Source: Triticum aestivum (lineage: Eukaryota; Streptophyta; Magnoliopsida; Poales; Poaceae). Taken from it: a DNA stretch of 64,000 bases. Location of the stretch: contig NC_057804.1 in NCBI RefSeq assembly GCF_018294505.1, positions 247,179,099 through 247,243,098 of the forward strand, in the 5' to 3' direction. The notes below the pieces were generated by a model. That model made no database searches and was not told where the DNA came from. It worked only from the letters and a program-made list of their open reading frames with translations. Both the position numbers and the translations under genes were made by a program. Every line of letters starts with the position of its first letter. The first letter of the stretch is position 1. Of the stretch, positions 56,679-64,000 are shown piece by piece.

Positions 56679-59600
56679 TGTAACACCCCGGATGTAACTT
56701 TCCATATTTGTAACTCCAACTCTTGCCATTTCCGGCTATGTGATATGTTATTTCCTTCGTGGTTGGGTTTTGTCTTTTGTTTTGCATTTTGTTCATGTCA
56801 TGCATCTCATCTCATGGCATCATGTGCATTGCATCCGCATGTTTTCATAAAACTCGCACCCGTTCGTAGTTGCCGCGTTCCCCTTGCCTCCTTTGACCAT
56901 TCCGAGACCAATCGGGTTTTTCGAGTTCCTCTTCTCTGACCACCTAACCTCTCTGCACAACCACCGACCCCCTCTTGCGCGTGTCCGATACCTGCCCCGA
57001 ACCTGACCCGCTCAGTCATCTCCGTTGGATTCGAATCATCCCCTAACATCTATAAAACATCTCCGTTTTCTTATTTGGACATCTCAAGCCTACTTCATCT
57101 CGACCGTCTGATTTCGATCGGATGATCTAAACTCCACTCTTTCCTATATATATAAACCTCCTTGTCCATTTTTAGACCAAACCCTAAATCCAAGGACATT
57201 TGTCCCCCCTAGCCGCCGCCACCTACGGCCTTCCCCCTCCTCAGATCAGCCGCCACCACCCACTCACCAAATCCCCCTCGGGATCCATCCCCCCCGACGA
57301 CCTCCTCCTCCACCAACGGGCTGAAGCCCATGGGTGAGCGCCCAGAGCCCTCCTCTCTGTTAGCCCAGCAGTGCAACCAGATTCGGCCCGTGTCTGTTTT
57401 TTTTCCAGATCTACGAGTTTAGCTTTATCCAGAGAACGATAGTTTTTACAGAAAAGTCCCTCTAGATCATGCATTTAATAACTCACAAATGGTGCATCGG
57501 ATTAAAATGTTTTTAATATGTAAAATGCTTAGATTTTCATCTAGTTTCATAATATTCCACTTTCATCCATGTTATATTGCTTAAACTTGCTGTTTGCTTT
57601 ATTTTTTGCTTAAATAACATGTTAAAATGATTTATTTCATAACTAAATAACCATAACTCGGTTTTAAATAAACTTTATATGTAAATGGGGTGGAAAAATG
57701 CCTAGTTTAACTTGGTGCACTTACTTTGCATGTTTAACAACTCTAAAATTATGTAATAGGCAGAACCGTACCAAATTCGAAATATGCACATGAGGATTTT
57801 CCAAAATTGTTGTTTGTTGTTTCCGGCCTCATTTAAACTTGCCTAGATAGGTAGTTTTATTATGCTTCACCTCTTGCCATGTTAATTAACATTTTGATAA
57901 TTGTTGATTACCTTAACAGAGAGTAAATGAAATAATTCAATGTGGTGTTTCGTCAATATGCAACTTGTTTTGCATATTGAGCTCCACTTAACGTGTAGTA
58001 TTGTTCGTTGCACTTTGACATGCCATGCCTCTTTAAACTGGACATGCATCATACTTGGTTGTGCATCGTGCCATGTTTATGTGATGGTTGTTTACCATGT
58101 TGTTTGCTACTTTCCGGTTTGCTTCTCTCGTTAGCTTCGGTTTCGTTCCGGAGTTGTGAGGATTCGTTCGACTACGTTGTTCGACTACTTCATGGACTCG
58201 TTCTTCTTCCTATCGGGATCTCAGGCAAGATGACCATTACCCTCGACCACTTCTATCTTTGCTTGCTAGTTGCTTCGTTCTATCGCTATGCTGTGCTACC
58301 TATCACTTGTTTACCATGCCTCCCATATTGCCATGTCAAGCCTCTAACCCACCTTTCCTAGCAAACCGTTGTTTGGCTATGTTACCGATTTTGCTCAGCC
58401 CCCTCTTATAGCGGTGCTAGTTGCAGGTGAAGTTGAAGATTGCTCCATGTTGGAACAGGATTATGTTGGGATGTCACAATATCTCTTATTTAATTAATGC
58501 ATCTATACACTTGGTGAATGGTGGAAGGCTAGGCCTTATGCCGGTGTTTTGTTCCACTCTTGCCGCCTTAGTTTCCGTCATACCGGTGTTATGTTCCTTG
58601 ATTTTGCGTTCCTTACGCGGCTGGGTGTATGGGAACCCCTTGACAGTTTGCTTTGAATAAAACTCCTCCAGCAAGGCCCAACTTTGGTTTTACATTTGCC
58701 TAACAACCTATTACCTTTCCCTTGGGTTTTCGCGAGCCCGAGGGTCATCTTTATTTTAACCCCCCGGGCCAGTGCTTCTCTAAGTGTTGGTCCGAACCGA
58801 GCACCCTGCGGGGCCACCTCGGGGAAACTCGAGGGTTGGTTTTACTCGTAGTTTGACTCATCCAGTGTGCCCTAAGAACGAGATATGTGCAGCTCCTATC
58901 GGAATTTGTCGGCACATTCGGGCAGTCTTGCTGGTCTTGTTTTACCATTGTCGAAATGTCTTGTAACTGGGATTCCGAGACTGATCGGGTCTTCCCGGGA
59001 GAAGGAATATCCTTCGTTGGTCATGAGAGCTTATAATGGGCTAAGTTGGGACACCCCTGCAGGGTTTAAACTTTCGAGAGCTGTACCCACGGTTATGTGG
59101 TAGATGGGAATTTGTTAATATCCACTTGTAGAGAACTTGACACTTGACTTAATTAAAACGCATCAACCGCGTGTGTAGCCGTGATGCACTCTTTTCGGCG
59201 GAGTCCGGGAAGTGAACACGGCCTTTGTGTTATGATTGTGCGTAAGTAGTTTCAGGATCACTTCTTGATCACTTCTAGCTTCTCGACCGTTCCGTTGCTT
59301 CTCTTTTCGCTCTTATTTGCGTATGTTAGCCACCATATTTGCTTAGTGCTTGCTGCAACTCCACCTCATTACCACTTCCTACCCATAAGCTTAAATAGTC
59401 TTGATCTCGCGGGTTTTGAGATTGCTGAGTCCTCGTGATTCACCAGATACTATCACAACAGTTGCAGGTGCTGATGATACCAGTGCAGGTGATGCAATCG
59501 AGCTCAGATGGGAGCTCAACGAAGACCTTGGTCGTTGCTATGTATCGTTTCATGTTGATCAGTAGTGGAGCCCAGTTGGGACGACCGGGGATCTAGCATT

Positions 59601-59841
59601 TGGGGTTATCTTCTTTTCTTTTGGCTTTGTCCGTAGTCGGACTATGTGTGTACTCTGAATGATGTATGAATTATATGTTCGTTGTGTGAAGTGGCGATTG
59701 TAAGCCAACTCTTTATCCCATTCTTGTTCATTACATGGGATTGTGTGAAGATGACCCTTCTTGCGACAAAACCACCATGCGGTTATGCCTCTAAATCGTG
59801 CCTCGACACATGAGAGTTATAGCCACATCGCGGGTGTTACA
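56679..59841 (+). repeat. LARD-like element 2: 3' LTR
   Basis: Matches 49878-53031 with about 3-4% divergence by eye in the region compared. Confidence 0.92.
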
Positions 59842-59846
59842 CATAT

Positions 59847-60650
59847 CCCCATTGAGGTAACCTAGTGTTATTCGAAATTTCTTCGGTTCCATGTTATTGA
59901 AAAAGAGTTTGTTAGCAAGACTTGATCAACCTTGTTAGTGGATTCCTTTTGATGAGCATGAGATGGATGAAGTTAGAAAGCACAACTCTATGTACCCTCC
60001 TTTTACTTTCTGTTATTTAGATTAAATAAAGCAAAAATAATATTTTTCTGTCTGTTTTCTGATTTATCCTTGCAATAAAAAATACCCCGAAAATAAAAGT
60101 TCTCCAAATGTCCCGAAAATGAAATATGATTATTTGTAGAATATTTAAGAATATTTGGAACTAAGAACACAACAGGGGGCCACACCACCTGGCCACGAGG
60201 GTCCAGGGCGCGCCCTCCCCCTGGGCGCGCCCCCCTGCCTCGTGGGCCCCACATGGCCCCTCCACTTATTCCTACACCCACACACTTCGTCTTCCTCCAG
60301 AAAAAAATCACCACACAGCTCAAACTCGTGTCCTAGCTCGTTTTGCTTCGATTTTTGATCTCCTTGCTCAAAGCTTCATTCACGAAACTATTTTGGGGGA
60401 TTGTTCTTCGGTATGTGACTCCTCCAATGGTCCAATTAGTTTTTGTTCTAGTGCTTTATTCATTGCAAATCTTTGCTGCTAAGGTGACCATGTTGTTGAG
60501 CTTGCATGCCAAATTTATATGGTCCAAAGTAGTTTTAATGCATGATATAGTCTCTAGGAACTTGTGGGAGTATTTGCTATCAATTTTGTTGAGTTTGGTT
60601 CACTTTTATTTTGAGTCACTAAAATTTCAGAATTTTTCAGAGAAAGAAAA
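59847..60650 (+). promoter_or_regulatory. Athila-type internal spacer with an LTR-like module ahead of the second ORF
   Basis: After the protease ORF's stop, 60140-60330 resembles the LTR region 25150-25330. Shared blocks in order are gaatattt...atatttgg, ccacac(c)acct/ctgtccacgagggt, ggcgcgcc, ctgggcgcgcc, cctgcctcgtgggccc and agaaaaaaatca. The palindromic blocks can form a hairpin (cacgagg/cctcgtg). A second promoter for the downstream ORF is a possible role. A TATA box is not obvious in the internal copy. Confidence 0.65.
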
Positions 60651-61633
60651 ATGCATATGAAAACATACCAAGGTGGTTCCTCGAGAAAGCAAGGACCAAG
60701 GCTTGCGATACGTGAGCCGGACTATGAACCACCGAGGAAAGCTCAAGTGCGGCCTTGTAAATGGTCGTCAGAGGAGTTTATGGTCCAGGCAGGCATTAAG
60801 GATGAATTTGACGCGTATGTGCGTAATGCTGATCTTGAGGACTTCGTGTAAGATAAGTGCTCCCAATACTACCACCTAACTGATTCCTTTGTGAGAAGGT
60901 TTAAATTTACATCCTCGCGCAATTCTCACACTGTTTTATTTGATCTTTATGATAAATCATATACCATGGATTTGGAAGATTTTAATACTACTTGTTAACT
61001 CCCGTAGTGGGGCAATGTTAGTGAACCTCGCAAATATGAATATAAATACTTTCTTGCTAGTATCACTGTGGGGGAATCTAGAGAAATCACACAAGCTACC
61101 ATAGGTCCATACATTATTTTGCTCTCTTTATAGGTAGATGCATTAACGGTAAAGATGAAGCTTGTCATATGTGCGTTCCAGATCTTAGTGTCCTCAAGAG
61201 TGCGGTATTAGGTGATAAACAATATAACTTGGGGGCCATTGTTGCACGAAGGTTGCATCTCAATGGTATAAGTGGAGATTTGTTTGGTGGAATTTATGCA
61301 ACTTGTGTAGCTACTTATCTTGATGTACCCATACATGAAAATGATATAGAGTTACCTCCTGCTTATCTAGATTATAGTGCTATGGTTCGCCATCAATTTC
61401 TTGAGAGGAATGAACAGTCCATCCAATACCGACTAATCTTTGACAGACAACGCACTGTCCATGTCGCCCTTCCTGCTCCTGCTTTCTTTGACTTTCAGGC
61501 AAAAAGGAGATATGTTATAACCAGGGAGGAGGCGAACGAATACGAGAGGAGGACGGAGGCAGCTCGCCTCAGAGCTGCAGCTCTTGAGGGCAGTAGCTGC
61601 TGCATCTCAGTACAACCCCAACTACGATTTTAG
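60651..61633 (+). pseudogene. ATHILA ORF-1-like protein in the env position (broken)
   Basis: 60651-60851 reads SRKQGPRLAIREPDYEPPRK, then WSSEEFMVQAGIKDEFDAYV and a stop. 61169-61633 reads DLSVLKSAVLGDKQYNLGAIVARRL, YLDVPIHENDIELPPAYLDY and FFDFQAKRRYVITREEANEYERR. Between them a frame with two stops keeps the family pattern. The family (Pfam ATHILA ORF-1) is found in Athila-lineage elements and its role is unknown. I see no signal peptide or membrane segment, so an envelope function is not supported here. Confidence 0.78.
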
Positions 61634-63682
61634 ATATTCGCCAGGCCAGCAGTGGCTATAGACCAACTTAGGCCAAAAGCCTAAGCTTGGGGGAGTACGT
61701 ACTTCTCACCGACATTACATTCATGTTCAGACACTCATTCTAGTTGTCGGTGCTCATACTTTTTCATTGTACTATCCATGCTAGTTTATTTTCTTTTCTA
61801 AGCCATCTTCTTGTGTGTTTGAAAAACCTTAAGAAAAACAAAAAAAATAGTCATAGCTTTTAGCTAGTTTACTTTCCATGCCTGTAGTAGTAGTAATTAA
61901 AAGAAAACTCAAAAATATTTCTCGTTCTTCTTTTGCTTGTTGGGAGCTTTCCTGTGTAAATAGTTTTATTTCTTTTCTTTTCTTTGGGGGTCGAGAGGAG
62001 AAGACCATGATGAAAATGTTGAGTGTCTCTCATATGCATTATTGTTGATTTAACCAAGAGCCCATATTACCTTGTCTTCTCCCTTGTATTAAATGCTTGT
62101 AGATTCCAACTTAGTCCAATGCACATGCACTATTATTATTATCCACACCGTTCGGTCATGCAAGTGAAAGGCAATAATGACGATATATGATGGACTGATT
62201 GAGAGGAGAGAAGCTGGTATGAACTCGACCTATCTTGTTTTTGTAAATATGATTAGTTAATCATTCCTGATTTAGCCTATTATGAATGAAACATGTTTGC
62301 AATGACAATTAGAGATTATAGTTGCTCATGCCATGCTTAATTAGCTAGGAGTTTATAATGGTTTACCTTGCGTGCCAACATGCTATTAAAATGGTTGTGA
62401 TGTGGTATGATAGGGTGGTATCCTCCTTTGAACGATTCGAGTGGCTTGACTTGGCACATGCTCACGCATGTATTTGAAACAAAATCAACATAGCCTCCAC
62501 GATATTTATGTTCATGGTGATTTATATCCTACTCATGCTTGCACTCAGTGTTGATTAATTTTAATGCATGTTCATGACTATTGTTGCTCTCTAGTTGGTC
62601 GCTTCCCAGTCTATTTCTAGCCTTCACTTGTACTAAGCGGGAATACTGCTTGTGCATCCACTTCCATAAACCCTAAAGTTATTCCATATGAGTCCACCAT
62701 ACCTTCCTATTTGCGGTATTTACTTGCCGCTCCAAGTAAATTTGTATGTGCCAAACTCCAAACCTTCAAATGAAATTCTGTTTTCTATGCTCGAATAGCT
62801 CATGTATCAACTAGGGCTGTCTATATCTTCCATGCTAGGTGGGTTATTCTCACGAGGAGTGGACTCCGCTCCTCACTCACGAGAAAATGGCTGGTAACAG
62901 GGATGCCCAGTCCCATGCTCAAATTAAAATAATTGCAAACAAAACTCCCCCAGGATTGTTGTTAGTTGGAGGCACCCGTTGTTTCAGGAAAGCCATGGAT
63001 TGATGCTTGTTGGTGGTGGGGGAGTATAAACTTTACCATTCTGTTTGGGAACCGCCTGTAATGTGTGTAGCATGGAAGATATCGAGGTCTCTTGGTTGTT
63101 ATGTTGACAATGAAAGTATACCACCCAAAATATTATTTATCTCTATTTCAAAAATCGAGCTCTGTCACCTCTACAAATCCCTGCTTCCCTCTGTGAAGGG
63201 CCTATCTATTTAATTTTATGTTGAGTCATCATCCTCTTATTAAAAAGCACCAGTTGGAGAGCACTGCTATCATTTGCATCCATTACTATTAATTTATATT
63301 GAGTGTAACTATGACTGGATCTCTTTTACCATGAATTACAATGTCCAGTTAGTCCTCAATCTTCAGAGGTGCTCTGCATTTATGTTTTGCGGTCTCAGAA
63401 AGGGCTAGCGAGATACCATCTTGTTATGCCATATTATGATTGTTTTGAGAAAGTGTTGTCATCCGAGATTTATTATTATTGCTCGCTAGTTGATTATGCC
63501 ATTGATATGAGTAAATATGAGACCTAGATGTTATTGTGAATGTGGTTAGTTCATAATCTTTGCTGAAAACATGAATGATGGCTTTACATATTTGCAACAA
63601 CAAGAGCAAACAAAGTTTGTAAAAGATTTTCTTTATCACTTTCAGTTTGTCAACTAAATTGCTTGAGGACAAGCAAAGGTTT
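61634..63682 (+). other. Long non-coding 3' region of the Athila-type element
   Basis: About 2 kb between the second ORF and the 3' PPT with no domain-bearing frame. It holds the upstream PPT-like motif at 61683-61695. Confidence 0.7.
61683..61695 (+). other. Internal polypurine-tract copy
   Basis: AAGCTTGGGGGAG is identical to the 3' PPT and lies exactly 2000 bp before it. Flanking bases (T before, T after) also match. Confidence 0.7.
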
Positions 63683-63695
63683 AAGCTTGGGGGAG
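63683..63695 (+). other. 3' polypurine tract
   Basis: AAGCTTGGGGGAG lies just before the 3' LTR, separated by one base (T at 63696). This is the plus-strand primer site for reverse transcription. Confidence 0.85.
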
Positions 63696-63696
63696 T

Positions 63697-64000
63697 TGAT
63701 ATGTCTCCATCGTATCTACTTTTCCAAACACTTTTGCCCTTGTTTTGGACTCTAACTTGTATGATTTGAATGGAACTATCCCGGACTGACGCTGTTTTCA
63801 GCAGAATTGCCATGGTGTTATTTTTGTGCAGAAATAGAAGTTCTCGGAATGACCTGAAACTTCACGAAGATTATTTTTGGAATTTATAAAAAATACTAGC
63901 AAAAGAATCAAGCCTAGGGGGCCCACACCCTGTCCACGAGGGTGGGGGCGCGCCTACCCCCCTGGGCACGCCCCCTGCCTCGTGGGCCCCCTGATGCTCC
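63697..64000 (+). repeat. Athila-type 3' LTR, cut by the window edge
   Basis: The first 304 bp, beginning TGATATGTCTCC. They match 24971-25274 with about 4% difference by eye. Confidence 0.92.

Larger units (their letters stand above)
49878..59841 (+). mobile_element. 10.0-kb long-LTR Gypsy derivative without recognisable genes (LARD-like element 2)
   Basis: LTRs of 3154 bp (49878-53031) and 3163 bp (56679-59841) begin TGTAACACCCCGG and end GGGTGTTACA. The TSD is CATAT (49873-49877 and 59842-59846). The internal region is only 3647 bp, without gag, protease, RT or integrase. The first 370 bp of the LTRs differ at about 15 sites, so it is clearly older than LARD-like element 1 and the Copia element. 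Confidence 0.9.
24971..64000 (+). mobile_element. Athila-type Gypsy retrotransposon (right end outside window), host of four nested insertions
   Basis: The 5' LTR starts at 24971 (TGATACGCCTCCATCG) and ends at 38376 (...GGGTTATCA), split by a 12-kb insertion. The tRNA-Asp-type PBS, gag, protease, ATHILA ORF-1-like ORF and polypurine tract follow. The 3' LTR starts at 63697 (TGATATGTCTCC) and is cut by the window edge. Without the nested insertions the visible element is about 8.1 kb. No RT, RNase H or integrase remains. By eye the first 300 bp of the two LTRs differ by roughly 4%, implying an insertion of the order of 1-2 million years ago at 1.3e-8 substitutions per site per year. Confidence 0.87.

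Noticed and set aside
60651..61633. A retroviral-type envelope gene
   Set aside because: The ORF is in the env position but has no signal peptide, membrane anchor or cleavage site visible. It matches the ATHILA ORF-1 pattern.
1..64000. CRISPR arrays, operons or bacterial defence systems
   Set aside because: Introns, LTR retrotransposons, MITEs and Helitrons show this is plant nuclear DNA. The tandem repeats seen are not CRISPR-like.

Overview
The window is plant nuclear DNA. It is almost certainly from the wheat tribe (Triticeae, for example Triticum, Aegilops or Hordeum). It has one intron-rich host gene with GT-AG and GC-AG introns, Stowaway MITEs, Helitron ends, two LINE clades, and a deep nest of long LTR retrotransposons that includes a BARE1/Angela/WIS-type Copia element. 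I see no bacterial genes, CRISPR array or intact RNA gene.

Left part (1-7.8 kb). The last nine exons of a host gene lie at 4080-7052 on the + strand. They encode the C-terminal half of a 3-beta-hydroxysteroid-dehydrogenase/decarboxylase domain fused to a reticulon domain. The earlier exons lie off the left edge. The intron before the first visible exon holds a decayed antisense RTE-clade LINE (769-3950). The next intron holds a 355-bp SINE-like element (4514-4868) with a perfect 16-bp target-site duplication. It carries the LINE's two ends around two copies of a 5S rRNA-derived segment.

7.8-20.1 kb. A Helitron 3' end on the - strand starts at 7800. A second Helitron (about 8.9-11.5 kb) carries two exon fragments of a SnRK2-type protein kinase, and its CTAG terminus is split by an 81-bp Stowaway MITE. 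A degenerate L1-clade LINE follows (about 13.2-18.4 kb). It is interrupted by a patch of about 0.7 kb that joins mitochondrial tRNA-Ser-like DNA to an antisense Copia reverse-transcriptase fragment.

20.1-64 kb is one nested stack. The oldest layer is a stop-riddled Gypsy gag-pol element (about 20.1-24.97 kb). An Athila-type Gypsy element starts at 24971 and runs off the right edge; its 3' LTR begins at 63697. Four insertions sit in it: (1) in its 5' LTR, a 12.0-kb antisense element with 3.9-kb LTRs and no recognisable genes (25791-37791, TSD CCCGG); (2) in its gag, an 8.5-kb antisense Angela/BARE-type Copia element (38823-47317, TSD GAAAC); (3) also in gag, a 215-bp Stowaway MITE (48271-48485); (4) after its protease, a 10.0-kb sense element with 3.15-kb LTRs and no recognisable genes (49878-59841, TSD CATAT). 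With these removed, the Athila-type host appears to encode only gag-protease and an ATHILA ORF-1-like protein, with no reverse transcriptase or integrase. It also has an LTR-like module ahead of that second ORF and two identical polypurine tracts exactly 2000 bp apart.

The strongest candidates for new biology are the mobile 5S-containing composite element, the LTR-like internal module and duplicated polypurine tract in the pol-less Athila element, and the two related coding-free long-LTR elements.
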